Positions 10,988 through 23,035 are shown, counted from the stretch's first letter. The stretch: 64,000 nt of DNA from Solen grandis (GCA_021229015.1 CM037790.1:57407690-57471689); one strand, 5' to 3'. Numbers and translations: made by a program. Notes: generated by a model from the sequence alone, not told the origin.

Positions 10988-11000
10988 GGCAGAAAGGTCA
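10988..11000 (-). repeat. Right terminal inverted repeat of the transposon
   Basis: GGCAGAAAGGTCA, the exact complement of 3901-3913, followed by AT at 11001-11002. Confidence 0.85.
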
Positions 11001-11304
11001 ATTGTTCCAATTGTTACTCATTTATATAAAAAAAAATATTACTTTCATCATAAAGAAGATACTGTGATAAAACCTGATGCGTACATCAAATTCATATTTT
11101 GCTTATTTGACACTATCGATTGTATAGCTTATATACACTTACTTGCGGACAAAGTAGAAAAAGTGCCAGCAAGAACTTCATATAAATAGCACTGGAGACG
11201 TTGTGACTTATAACTATGTTACGATTTCAAAAAATATACCAAACTGATAAAAATATATATGTTTTAAAAGTATAAAATATATGATATTATTGTTGTTTGT
11301 GTAG

Positions 11305-11472
11305 ATGGCCAGTGGTCAATATGGTCTACCTGGGGTTCATGTTCAATGAGCTGTGATGGCGGACTGAAAACACGCACGAGGCAATGTGACCACCCGACAC
11401 CTTCTCCATTGGGGGCTTACTGTCCCGGTGTACCTGGCGAAACGATAATCTGCAACAAACAACCTTTTCATG
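11305..11472 (+). CDS. Thrombospondin type 1 repeat exon (TSP1-C1q gene)
   Basis: The acceptor ttgtgtag|at and donor tttcatg|gtgaat bound a 168-bp phase 1-1 exon. It reads DGQWSIWSTWGSCSMSCDG, then KTRTRQC, CPG and IICNKQPFH, a full TSP1 repeat: three core tryptophans, the CSxSC pair, the RxRxC strand and the later cysteines. It follows the TSP1 exon at 3431 and precedes the C1q exon, with matching phases. The predicted product is extracellular; the role is probably recognition or adhesion, as proposed for molluscan TSP1/C1q proteins (inference). Confidence 0.85.
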
Positions 11473-11778
11473 GTGAATTAAACTACCAGGCCTCTTATTG
11501 CATTACTTTCACTAAGAAAAATGCGCACCCAATATTATAATCTGAATCTTATTGTGTTTCTTCGTGTGTGTGTGTGTGTGTGTTTTGTTTTTTGTTGTTG
11601 TTTTTTTCTTTTTTCGCGGTGAGAAGCTAATCATGTGATGTATATAAATTATTATTGAATCCTTAGTTCAAGTACAATATATACAATTTCATTGTTAAAG
11701 TCTCATCAAACTATAATATGAAGTAAATCTTTATATAAGATAAATCTTTTATCATTGATTCATGTTTCATCCTTTCAG

Positions 11779-12188
11779 TTGATCCAGTCGTCGCATCCGT
11801 GCAGAAAATCTCACACAAACCACTTTTGTAACTGCCCAAACGCTGACCTTTACAAATGTCAAAATGAACGAAGGTAATGCTTACAATAGGCATATTCACA
11901 GCTCCCGTCTCCGGTATGTATCTGTTCACAGCGCAGCTATGTAGTGGCAGAGGTTCATCTGTTGTCCGATTTGTAATCGCTGGGAAAGAAAAAGGACGGA
12001 TTATTTACTACCATTATTATGATGGTGAGTCTTGCAAAACAGCTCAAGATATGACGATCATGAAGCAAGGTGAAACAGCTTTAATCAAAGTGACATATGG
12101 AGATGGAACGGCCATCCTAAAAGACGCTAGTCATGTAGCAATCTTCTCTGGCATGTTGATCCTTTACAATGTTCATGCCACCGAGTAA
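11779..12188 (+). pseudogene. C1q-domain terminal exon with two frame breaks
   Basis: The acceptor cctttcag|tt joins the TSP1 exon in phase 1 and reads VDPVVASVQKISHKPLL. The frame then shifts by one within a T-run (about 11823-11828) and reads VTAQTLTFTNVKMNEGNAYN. It shifts again near 11887-11890, then stays open as GIFTAPVSGMYLFTAQL to a stop after LYNVHATE. This is the C1q jelly-roll: GIFTAPVSGxYLF and the closing FSGMLILY strand are typical. C1q-domain proteins form trimers and act as lectin-like recognition molecules; they are heavily expanded in bivalves. The first break is a homopolymer-type single base, possibly a sequencing error. The second looks like a loss of about 8 bases at a loop between two strands. 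The gene may be broken or have a poorly assembled exon. Confidence 0.78.
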
Positions 12189-15100
12189 ATACATTAGCTG
12201 TATTAGCTGTGCCTGGATTCTCTTTTAGTTGCATACGACAAACGTGGCTGGTTTTTATTGATATATAATTTTGTTTTAACTTTTTCGGTCAATGGGTGTT
12301 ACAATCACTTTAAGATAAATTAAATCATACAAATGGTATTTTAGCAACTGGTATTGTTTTTATTAATTGAGTGCAAGCATAGATAGTGATAAAAAAAATC
12401 ACAAACATATAGTGTTTGGTACAAAGTTACAACCAATAAAATCATTATTTCCACACATATTCAAATCTCAGTAATGGTATTTAAATTGATTCGGACGAAA
12501 CAAATCCGATTTCAGGACTCAAAGCATTTAATAATGGTAGGGACGTAAGTAAGGTTATATAATAAAATGACTATTTAGATTCTATTTGAGTATTTTTACC
12601 CATTATGTGAAAATAATCGTTTTTTTCTATTTTCTAATTGCAAAAACGCATCTTACATGTTCCATTGAACATATAAATGTTTATCTGTAAATAGGAACAC
12701 TGAAATTAATAAACTAGAGATAATGTCACGTATGTGTACGTTGATGGCATGCAGAAAAAGGAGTGGATATATAAACTAATGCATGCTAATGTTATAATGA
12801 TAGTCACAGTAAAACATGTAAAATAACTCAATTAGACAATTTCCTTTAGATATTAAAGTAACTGGTCACACAGTGAAAATGCAAAGGGTAAATTAAAATC
12901 AGGTTTTTAATTTGCATGATCAAGAATTTTACTTTTTCCCTATGTACGTGTACAAAAAACAACTGAAAATCCTTTAGCTGCTTAAGGGATATCCATATTT
13001 AAATTTATGAATATCAATTTACAAAACTTTACACGGTATATGAAACTGTCTATTTTCATTGCCCTGCAAACTGTAGAACCTGAGCTACAATAGTGTATTA
13101 ACAAAGAGATCAGACCCTGATTAGACCCAACTCCTGAGGCTGTGTTTGCTCAGTTTACCAAGGCCTCAAAACTTAAAGCAGCTTGTTCACAGATGATCAT
13201 TAGGTATATATTTTTTTCTGCTCTTCTATGTTTATGTTGGTGAAGTCTTTGTTAACTGACAAGTAAACTCGTAAAGTGTAGGTCACATTGCACGAGAAAA
13301 GGCTATTTTCGTAAACGCAACTTCAGGGAAATCGGTCAAATATACCACGTGACATGTTCTGCTTCACGCAGGTGATGGCACACATATATAGAAATTCTAA
13401 ATATAGGTTTAAAAATTCTAAATATAGATTCAATATCCGTACCTAATGCTATTGTCTATGATGAAGAAGCCACAATTTTTTTTTTTACAATCACAGAAGG
13501 TTACAAGGTGACCATGACGTGTGTATGTGGGTATTAATAGAAGTAAAAACCAAATTCAAAGATACTGCGACACGTCGAACAATTCTAATTACTGAACAGG
13601 TAACTTAGCCTATCAGTGCACGTTGTGAAGATCAGAATCAGCGTCCTTTTGAGTGAAACATACTTGTGCTCCGACATAAATTTTAAGGTAATAATTTATT
13701 TATAATAAATATGCTGAACCAAAAAAGAAAAGTTTCGTTTTCAATGTGTTTTCTATGTGTCTCGAAATTGAAATGACCACAACTTTTGTAATACTTGTCC
13801 AATTATCTTGAAATTTCACAACACCCTTTAATCCCAAAATAAAATACCTCAGTTTTGAGATTTCAAAACATACTTGTTTTATAAAAATTTGAATTTTGAC
13901 ACTATTAGGCTTAAAAATTGAATTGACAATTCAAATTAATGACCAGATTATCAAAGACATGAATTTTCTGTAGAAAATAATATTTTATATTTCCATAACC
14001 TTAAAATAATTCAATTGTACATTTCAGTAGAAAAAAAAATATTTATTTCAACCTAACGAAAGTTTCTTTTTTTTTTTTGTTGAGTATTTATGTCGCAATA
14101 TAATGTTTAGAATTCAACATTCAAACTAAAAAGTGTACTGTAACATGCCAAAATGTTGAGCACATGTAGACAATAAAAAAATTCCCGAAAGGGTTTAATG
14201 TGTTTATCAGTGTTAGCAGTTGTAGTATAATAACTGGAACGCGATTGAGTTTGCTAACAAACTCAAGGCTTCTGTAGAGGTTATCTGCGGAGGTCTCTTG
14301 CAAGATGTGACCTTTAGCTGGACAGATATATATACTGGATAGTTGTTATTTGCAACACATATAAAATCAACAATATACAATGTACAAAATTAACAAACAG
14401 AATATATGAATAAACAAAAGAAGATAGAAATTAGCTAAGGTCATATCGGTAACAGACGTTACATATGATTATAACAGTTACATTACAATCATAACTCACT
14501 GCACGTACCACATTTGCAACAGTATCATAATAGGATTTGGTTCGACAGTAGCGTCTATGTCCGATAGTATTACATATGTCGGCAGCAAAATAATAGACAT
14601 GGTGTAGATAATCTTCAGAACAACGTTCATCAGATGAATTATCTTTTCAAGAGTTAGAAAACAAAAATAAAAAAATATGTCAGTAAAGTTACTTTTTATG
14701 AATATAACGAACCACAGTCATGATGATTTTAAATATATATTTAATGATGGACCTTGACCGTATTATCATTTATATTCCAAATGTTTTTGTTTTTTTTATT
14801 ATTCTCTTTTAAACATTACGTAAACTTCCTATGATTATGGGCGTGGTACATGAAAATGAGGTAAAACGTCATAAAGGTACACTAATGAGCATTTAGATTA
14901 TTTACTACACCGGTTTTCTACTCATGCTATTTGATGCTTATATATGATTATGTTAATTTATCTATAAAAAAAATGAAATTGGTATAGCATGGGACAATGA
15001 AACTGCGATACACCTCGGTTGCAGCAATAGTCTATGAAATAATTGTCATTTGTTTTGTATTCGCTAAACGCCTTATTCCTCAAATGCTAGTTCTTCAATA

Positions 15101-15845
15101 CAGTGATGCCTTGTCTAATTATATTTTAAACGCAACAATAAAAGCTATAACCATTTAGCTATTTCTTTTCAAAGTAAATCGTATTTTTGCAACGAATTTT
15201 AGCTGTGTCTAGTTGAATAGATATTGATTTTGACATTGATTTTGTCAACCCTTCTTTCTGCTGATATTGTGCATGTGGAAGTCATGCAAACTATACAAAT
15301 AATCGGTGAGCAGTGTGCATAATGATATAGCTTATAACTATAATAACACTGTATGTTCACGGAATCCAGACAGGTAGCTAATATATGTAGTTACAACACA
15401 TACTGAACTATGTTTTTCATATCATTTGGTATGCATTGTCAAGATACCATGCGTACACCAGATTTGATACCTGTTGTTACCGTTGATAGTGACTGTATGC
15501 CTTGGTTGAGAAAATATTAGGAATCGATTACTGGTTTGTTGTAGTACACAAAAAAAGCCTTTTGGCAACTTGTTTAGTTTCACAGTTGGGTATTACGACA
15601 GATTTGTGGTGAGCCGTCCATGTACGACATTATATTCCTGGTATTGCCGATAAACATACAAACCGACAAGTTTTCAGATTACTTTTCTGCATCTTAAAAA
15701 CGAACGACTTTGGATCTGTAGGTTTTACTCTTTTATGCGAAAGTCTTTTGATGAACTCGTTAACACGTTTTACGGAGAGTTTAGCGAATCGTATATTCCC
15801 CGGAATTTGAAATCGTTTTATTAAGAATATACTGTTTAAAGCAAA

Positions 15846-15849
<4 letters not shown>
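12189..15849. other. Intergenic, no gene seen
   Basis: AT-rich sequence. There is a local duplication of TTCTAAATATAG near 13395-13430, and A/T runs at 13479 and 14072. No open frame shows family features, and no TIR or tRNA-like head was recognised. Confidence 0.5.

Positions 15850-15898
<49 letters not shown>
15850..15898 (+). repeat. AT microsatellite
   Basis: About 24 AT dinucleotides in a row. Confidence 0.95.
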
Positions 15899-15901
<3 letters not shown>

Positions 15902-16290
15902 AATAGTTGGTATATAATCAATTAAAACAAATATTGTGCGAATTTCTTACTTTTAGCCTTAAAATAAAATATAGGGAAGCTGGCCTTATTTTGCACATGT
16001 CTGATACTTCAATGAAACCGAACTTAAAAAAGGTAAAATGCTCAAAATATTGAAAATAAAAAATCATGTCACGATATCATATTGAATCAATCGATACAAA
16101 AGGAAACGATGTATTGTGGTGCTTTATACAGATATCAAAACGTGCAAACTGTTGATGATAATAGATATGAATTTATATTACACCTGATAGCTTAACTATT
16201 CGTTTCATATTTCACTTCTCTAACTGCCTGTACGTGTTTTACACACATTTTGTGAAGTAGAGGAACTGATGTGTGGCTCTTTTAAAAATC

Positions 16291-16316
16291 AAAACGCTTC
16301 TTATTTAAGCGTTTTT
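16291..16316. repeat. Perfect 9-bp hairpin
   Basis: AAAACGCTT, a 7-base loop, then AAGCGTTTT. Isolated; meaning unknown. Confidence 0.6.
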
Positions 16317-16883
16317 GTAATCCTGATCGTACGAAACAACCTTTATTGGAATTGGTGGCTAAAGATGATCAACACTAAATTATCAAATTGTCGAATGTAA
16401 GTTGATTCGATATCTTAATGCATATGGAAAACGTTCCAATCTGCATCACATCTCGTAAACATCATATATTTCCTTGACCAGCTGCTACTAGCGATTTTCC
16501 TTATAAACAATCGATGAATATACACTACAGTCACAATGAATAGTCGTTTCTTTGTATGTGTGTATATATTCATTTTCGCCTCAATAAAGATGGATACAAA
16601 ATACAAAGTACAACGATATAAACATTAGAAATACATCATAGAAATAAAATTTAAATTATATATAGAGAGAGAGAGGAGGGGAGAAAGGGAGAGAGTAAAC
16701 AAACAGAAAAAAACATATTCGTACATTTGCCATAAACAAACAAAAATTAACAAAGAGAAAATAAAATATAAGACCCAGATAATATGCCTGTATCAAAACG
16801 AAACATGGACGCACAGAATGTAAGGTTTATATAGTGATCCTATGCAAGTATCTTGAAAAATAATATAACTATACGTAAGAACA

Positions 16884-16932
16884 AATATATATATATATAT
16901 ATATGGATGAATGGATGGATGGATGGATGGAT
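16884..16932 (+). repeat. AT and GGAT microsatellites
   Basis: (AT)n, then GGATGAAT and about five GGAT units. Confidence 0.9.
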
Positions 16933-17156
16933 ATATTAAGGTGAACATAAATATATGTATATAAATAGAAAGGAATCATATTTAGAGCAACAAATGGACA
17001 GTAACAGACATGTCAATTGTTTATAAATTTAATAGAATGTAACCAATTTATGCTTTTTAATAGAGTCCAAAAATATAATGTACAATGTAATACTGTATTT
17101 TGCAAAGAAATAGTAACCTTCTCAATCACTTTAATTTTCATATTTAAACTTTTAAG

Positions 17157-17299
17157 CTGGCCCGGATCCAGATTTTTTCAACAAGGGGTGGTGAAGGGGG
17201 AGCATGCCCCCGGACTCCATAGTACAAGTATGCCTTTAGCACCCCCCCCCCCCCCACACACACACACACCTTGTTGAAAAATGCTGAATCCGGGCTGGC
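17157..17299. mobile_element. Short palindromic element (MITE-like)
   Basis: The arms 17157-17187 and 17269-17299 are imperfect complements (GGCCCGGATCCAG with TCAACAAGG; CCTTGTTGA with CCGGGCTGGC). The interior holds G-runs, C-runs and a CA run. Confidence 0.6.
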
Positions 17300-17320
17300 T
17301 TTGTCCCTTTCCTTACAAAT

Positions 17321-17515
17321 AAATTGTAGTGGTATGAGAAGAATACATTATAAACACCCCTTTTTCCCTTTGCGTAAACTAAACTGTAGTGTAATGATAA
17401 TAATACATTATAAACATCCCTTTCTCCCTTTGCGTAAACTAAACTGTAGTGTAATGATAATAATACATTATAAACATCCCTTTCTCCCTTTGCGTAAACT
17501 AAACTGTAGTGTTCT
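17321..17515 (+). repeat. 60-bp tandem repeat, about 3.3 copies
   Basis: Exact 60-bp period, containing AAACTGTAGTGTAATGATAA and CCCTTTGCGTAAACT. The middle copies are nearly identical and the edges are diverged. Confidence 0.9.
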
Positions 17516-17673
17516 AAAAAAACTTACAAACACTCCTTTGTGTTTAAATTTAATTTTTAGACAATTTTTGCAAAGCGTAGTTTTGTGTTTTGTGAAATTA
17601 CAAGTGTTGGATAAATCTGTCAGGTATAGCTCGCGTGTTATGACGTCATCAAAGGATAGTAAATCCATATGAC

Positions 17674-17897
17674 TGAATTCCACCAACAACTCTTAGCGCT
17701 AAGTAAAACTAAAATAATAAGGGCGAATTCCTTTAGTTTTGTTTCTCAGTTAGTCATAATAGTTAGTAATAGCAGTTAGTAATGATTCATTTCGGCTTAG
17801 TCAAGTACTTGAATATTTCATAAAATATTACTAGTAGAATGTGTTTCTACCTTAAATAATACTTAGCGCTATGTAATTGTAATGTAGGTGGAATTCA
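17674..17897. mobile_element. MITE-like element with GAATTCCACC ends
   Basis: The left end TGAATTCCACCAAC, then CTTAGCGCTAAG, mirrors the right end CTTAGCGCTATG, then GTAGGTGGAATTCA. About 224 bp, no coding capacity. Confidence 0.6.
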
Positions 17898-18069
17898 AGC
17901 CTGGTCGAAAAATCATTGTTTTTAACATTTTGTATATAAACAATTAAAACGTATAAGACACTGTACAGTTATTAATTTTCGTCGATTTCGTGGATGGATT
18001 AAATAAAGACTAAGTATATCAATGACTATCTATTTATTATGATCATGAATAATTGTGCAGCATTCAACA

Positions 18070-18420
18070 TAATCGGCGTAATAGCTCAGCGGAAAAGTGT
18101 CCGTTTAGCGTTCGGAATGTCTGGGGTTCGAATCCCAGCCAGGGCACTTTCCAAATACATATACAATTAGTGCAGATGCACTCTTACCTTGCACTTGGCA
18201 AAATGGGTTGCTATGGGAATTTGGTGTACTCAATACTGGTTCTAACCAAGAACTTGTCTCCAGTGTATCGGTGCTATACACCGGGCACGTAAATGAGCCA
18301 AAGGGTCTATTCGCAAAATGAGCTAGGGCATCGCACCCGGACTCCTTGTATCCAACCACTGTCTCTTCCCGTGCTATCTCTTCAGCAAAAACATGAGCCC
18401 AGTCTTCGGTTATTCTTGCC
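18070..18420 (+). mobile_element. tRNA-derived SINE
   Basis: The head has a Pol III A box (TAGCTCAGCGGAAAAG, about 18081) and a B box (GGTTCGAATCCC, about 18125). The 5' and 3' arms do not pair, so it is not a working tRNA. A unique body follows; the 3' end is uncertain. Confidence 0.65.
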
Positions 18421-19654
18421 CGCAAGGTCTAAATATGGCCGTAACAATCAGACAATGATTGCTAGTCATTACAATAGAAGAAAACATGAAAAGCTCTTAC
18501 GCTGTGTGGAATCAGTTAAAAATCTATCCGTCCAGCTTAAACAGAGGCATATCAGAGACAGGAAAGCATTTAAGGCTGAAATGAAAATTTCAATATATAT
18601 GTTCATTATACACATTAAATACGGTAAAGACATTATTATTTTAGTTAACATTTTTTTTTTCTAAATATAAAGTCGTACATTTTGCTCCTTTAAGGCGGAG
18701 GGGGCGGGGGCAAATGCTTTATTTGAATCCAACGTAAGTTATGACTATAGGGTACTTTAAAAAAATTCTTTCTAAGACCAAATTGATTATACTGTTGAAA
18801 TGGCGTGCTTAGCAAAGTAAAGATTTTGTTTACATTGCATATTGAAAATATAATGTCTTGAATTGAGAGCTAGCGCTCGAAGACATACACATAAATCTCT
18901 GCTTTTTCTCCCTTGCAATGCTGCAATATCCGAGCACCGACGGATATGGCCGAGTAGCTACGACTGCGAAGAAGTCTGTGGTACACCGTGTCAATGGACT
19001 GAATTCACAAATCACTCTATTACACTAACCCATCTTGTTTATTCATTTGTTTATTTTCTTTAATCTGTAATCATTTTGTCATAAATGACATGATATTTAC
19101 AAATAAACTTGAAAACTTGGATCTCTTGCCTCATAATCGTCATTGCACAGGAGAGGAAGGTGTGATATTCGAGAACGTCATTGTAAAAGCTTGCTATAGA
19201 TGTCAAACATTTAAAAATATGTGAGACATGTCCACGATAATTGCATTATGTTGATGCTGGTATCATTTCTGCCCTGTCTAGAGTTGTATCCCTTTCAATA
19301 TGTAAATACGTGAAGACCTGAATTACACAAAGGCTTACCTTACCTTCTATTCTTGGTGCCATGATATAATGTCAGCCTGTAACATATTGGTATGTAATAA
19401 ATAAACTCAAAGCAAAAATGTTTATATGTATTGAAAAGAAATTGAAAACAAAAAATGATGGATACAAATGATGATGATGATTATAATAATGGTTTGCCCC
19501 TCAGTTGACATAAAGTCTATTTTGGATATAAGAAAAAGATTTAATGTAAATATTTGACTGTACGTGGTAAAAAGAAAGAAAAAAAACATTTCTGTTTGAA
19601 AACAAAACTTTACGAATTAATTTTTTAAAATTATTAAATTTTTAGATAATGTTA

Positions 19655-19850
19655 TTCCGTTATTGCAAAATGAGATTCTGTTATTACAAATAAAGATTGT
19701 ATTATTACAAATTAATATTCCGTTATTACAAATTAAGATTCTGTTATCACAAATTAAGATTCCTTTATCACAAATTAAGATTCCCTTATCACAAATTAAG
19801 ATTCCGTTATCAAGATTCGTTTTTATTATTTATTATTTATTAAGATTCCG

Positions 19851-19882
<32 letters not shown>

Positions 19883-19884
19883 AT
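19655..19884 (+). repeat. About 20-bp tandem repeat running into a TA microsatellite
   Basis: About nine diverged copies of a unit like ATTCCGTTATCACAAATTAAG, then (TA)n at 19853-19880. It produces an artificial repeated reading frame. Confidence 0.85.
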
Positions 19885-19953
19885 AACTGTTTTTAAAGTA
19901 CATGGATATTTAATTATAAACACGTTCCTTTTATTCCAAAAAACAACAGTACT

Positions 19954-20192
19954 TCAGATTTTCCAGAGCAGAACCAGGAGCCCTGACTGTGCGCACTAAC
20001 AGAGATTTTGTGGAGGAGAAGATCAACATACTAAAGGTGCCAAACTTCCGCTTCAGATCGACTTCCCGTCTAGCAGTATTGAAACAACCAGGAGTCAGTC
20101 AAACAAATAAAAAATTTACTGTACTATTTGTTAACAACGTTGTCCTAAATGTACAAGAAATAAAGTTGACGTTGTACTCAACGACGTCGTAA
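19954..20192 (+). other. Coding-like segment of unknown family
   Basis: After a good acceptor (gattttccag) the frame stays open for about 75 codons. It has normal composition (AEPGALTVRTNRDFVEEKI, later FRFRSTSRLAVLK) and falls among AT-rich repeats. The opposite strand is also open (VRTVRAPGSALENLK), so either strand, or an old mobile-element piece, is possible. I do not recognise it. Confidence 0.25.
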
Positions 20193-22534
20193 TTTGAAAT
20201 CCAACTTCATTTGTGGTTTATTATATCACACACGTATTGTCGTAGATATTGCACGGCTCCCTAACTAATCATACGTGTGCTATGATGCTGGTCATCATAG
20301 ACAGCTCAACATGACAGTCATTGTAGCCATGTAGGCATTCGACTTTTAATAATTAATGCAGAATTCCATGCTACCCATGCAATCGATAATGCAAATGTCA
20401 AAGTCGTTCTTTCAAACATGTAAGTTTGTTTAATCGAATTTAATGCATAAGAAATAGAAAGAGAGGACACAATGTACAGGAATACTCTCGTATAATAATA
20501 ACATACATATTAATGGTCACTGCTAAAACATGCAGAGGGTTGTCTTCCTTATTATTTACAGACAGTATCATGGTACCTCCATAATTAATCAACTTTTTAT
20601 TTTCATTGGGTAAACATGTAAATCAATGTTTTAAAATGTGTGAATAAAAATAAATAAAAATAATAGAGATGAAAAATAAATTAATTGGACTGAAGAGGAT
20701 CATGATACTTATCCATGACAAAATATAAAAATCGCAACATCTTTTTCTCAGTCTAAGTTGATCTTCGTGGGCGATGATGTCATAGATGTCGTCTTGGGTT
20801 CACTTCCGTTGATCGAGGTTCCAGTCGGTTAAAATAACTAAATCTCGAGTAGAAATCATGAACTTTCAGGCATTAAGAATAATAATATCTGTATTTCATA
20901 TGAAAAGTTATGAAGGAAAATAATCCGCTGACAGTGAAAACTCTCAAATATTATCAATGGGCGCATTTTCATTGATTTGTTGACACTTATTCCCGATTGG
21001 TGCCCTTCAGCATCCTGCTAAAGTTGGTAATCTTGTTGTTTATTATGTATAGACTATCGTGATATTTTTTCTTATTGATAAAGACAGGGTCCTATCCTCA
21101 AGTACCTGTGTTATAGACAAGAAAATGTATAAAACAATGTATGGCACATCATGCATGTTCGTCAAGAAATATACTCCAGCTTTATGAATTGAAGCAGGTG
21201 TTACAAATGTAAGTTGTTACTTGTTACTTGATGTCAACCCCCATATCGGACAAACACCTATTTAACCTGTCAAGAATGTGATTTGTTACGACAGTGATCT
21301 AATGCTGCTCCAGAGAACAGATTTACCAGTAAATATAAAATGAAACATTGCGACTGAATTTAATGGCTTTTTTGTCTCGTGGTAAATTTGCTTTCTCTTG
21401 ACAATCTTTTTAAATCATTCTAACTGTTTAACCATAACTGTACGTAATGGAACATTCCCATTGAACGCTATGCTAGTATTTTTGTAAGTGAAAGTTGCGA
21501 ATTACAGTTTCTGGAATTTACGTCATACTGACAATATTATTTGGAGACAACTTGTAATTGAGAAAGGTGATGACCTGCTAAACAATGGTATCAAGCAAAA
21601 GTAATTTTGGATGAAATAACATACAGCTCCATTATTCTAACACTGACCTAATATTACTGAGCTTCTAGCAAGGAACTAATAAGATGATTTTATTTCAGTA
21701 ATGTCCCGCTATTATGACCTACGAACTGGTTTTTATTAGAAAGTCGATCTAATTAGTAAATTTGACCTTAACTTATGCGATAGGCAAGGTGATACACTAC
21801 TTTTAAGACTCGGGTATAGTGTTTGAGGTTATCGAACCTGCGACAATCCGCTCTATATGCTCTTACTACACGGAATAGAAAATTATCTTCGTTATCAAAT
21901 TGAATGGATACGTGTTGTACAAATGTTTCTTACTGATAATAAATTGAAAAAATTGTAAATATTAGCGGATCTTAACTTCCTCTGAAGCCGGCGTATATAA
22001 TTGGATGATAGATTGTCACTGCAGTAATTGATAAAATTTAACAGTTTGTAATCATACTATCTCAAAAGACATTTAATTGGTTCCTTTCCACATAAAAAGT
22101 CAAATTATATATAGTTAATAATCAATCAAATCATAGGTAAATACATGGTACGACATAATAATAAGATCATATTGTTACGTGTAATAACAATTATTTAAAA
22201 TTCTTTAAAATTTTATTTGAAATAAGGTCGGAATAAGCTATATAATACCAATAGATAGCCGAAAAGGCAATGTAAGTTAGGACGTTCTTACCATAATACT
22301 TCCGCAAAGTAAAAAATACACAACACTGGAGGCAATGCCATCTACCTAAACATTTTACAAGGATTTGATCCTCAGCCACAACACATTAAAATGTTATGAG
22401 TTCATGCAACGCTTCAATATATATTTTAAATTATTCGTAGTTGAAATTATGAAAATATGGAAAACTCATCGGATCAAAGAGCTGGTAATATTCACTCGGG
22501 TTAAGATATATGACTCCTTTGACTATTGTTAGAA
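20193..22534. other. No gene seen
   Basis: AT-rich unique sequence with stops in all frames at short spacing; no repeat structure was recognised. Confidence 0.5.
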
Positions 22535-22538
22535 TTAA

Positions 22539-22772
22539 CCCTTTCCCTCATAGAGGAAACCATGAAAAGACCTATGCGAACAGCTTAAAACCAGATCAGC
22601 CTGCGAGTAACTCGCAGGCTGATCAGGTTTTATGCTGTTCGCTGCTCCTCAGTGGTCTGGAAATGAGGATTTTGTAATTAAATTTGGTAAGGTTTAACTG
22701 TGGTTTTCTGCAGATCAGGCTTTATGTGGTACCTATTGAGTGCGTCAAAATGAGTCTATATGAGGGAAAGGG
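22539..22772. mobile_element. piggyBac-like MITE
   Basis: Ends CCCTTTCCCTCATA and TATGAGGGAAAGGG, flanked on both sides by TTAA (22535-22538, 22773-22776), the signature target of piggyBac transposases. About 234 bp. The interior has an independent hairpin, AGCCTGCGAGT/ACTCGCAGGCT, near 22598-22621. Noncoding. Confidence 0.82.
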
Positions 22773-22863
22773 TTAAAGAAGGGACGCAACCTGGCAAAAA
22801 AAAGGAGTCAGTCTGGATATTGGTATGTAGTATCCTCCTATATAAAGTAGGTGGAGACTTAAA

Positions 22864-23035
22864 ACAAGCGCCGTGGTGAGTGTTAACGCGTAAGACTGCG
22901 GATCTGTAGGTTGATGGTTCGATCCACGTTTATTAACTTCCCATTCGCAAAGTATTGGTCCAACCCAAAAACCATTGAGAGGAATTAGTATAAATTGTAA
23001 GACTGCTTATCCCAATAGACGTTAAGTAAACAAGT
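22864..23035 (+). mobile_element. tRNA-derived SINE (degraded)
   Basis: GCCGTGGTGAGTGTTAACGC is an A-box-like head and GGTTCGATCCACG a B box, followed by a short body (GTATTGGTCCAACCC). Confidence 0.5.

Larger units (their letters stand above)
3901..11000. mobile_element. Complete ISL2EU-type DNA transposon, 7,100 bp, two genes
   Basis: The ends are perfect 13-bp inverted repeats (TGACCTTTCTGCC at 3901-3913; its complement at 10988-11000). Both are flanked outside by AT (3899-3900; 11001-11002), consistent with a 2-bp target duplication. The wider palindrome CAATTG is shared by both flanks, so the exact boundary could move a few bases. Inside are a plus-strand THAP + DDE transposase (4092-8256) and a minus-strand SWIM + YqaJ nuclease (10916-6188). 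As I recall, a YqaJ-like second protein beside a DDE transposase is typical of the eukaryotic ISL2EU (IS5/ISL2-related) group. It sits in an intron of the TSP1-C1q gene. Both genes have one disabling lesion, so this copy is probably not autonomous unless the lesions are assembly errors. An unrelated MITE (6954-7133) and a SINE scrap (6037-6090) have landed in it. Confidence 0.85.

Noticed and set aside
18081..18150. Possible tRNA gene
   Set aside because: A and B boxes are present, but the acceptor stem does not pair and a SINE body follows. The same holds for other tRNA-like heads at 25846, 26848, 45600 and 60371.
18105..18425. 106-residue minus-strand ORF
   Set aside because: It is the translation of a SINE (GWDSNPRHSER is the B-box region read as protein).
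19663..19896. 77-residue LLQIKI-repeat ORF
   Set aside because: Produced by the 20-bp tandem repeat and the TA run.
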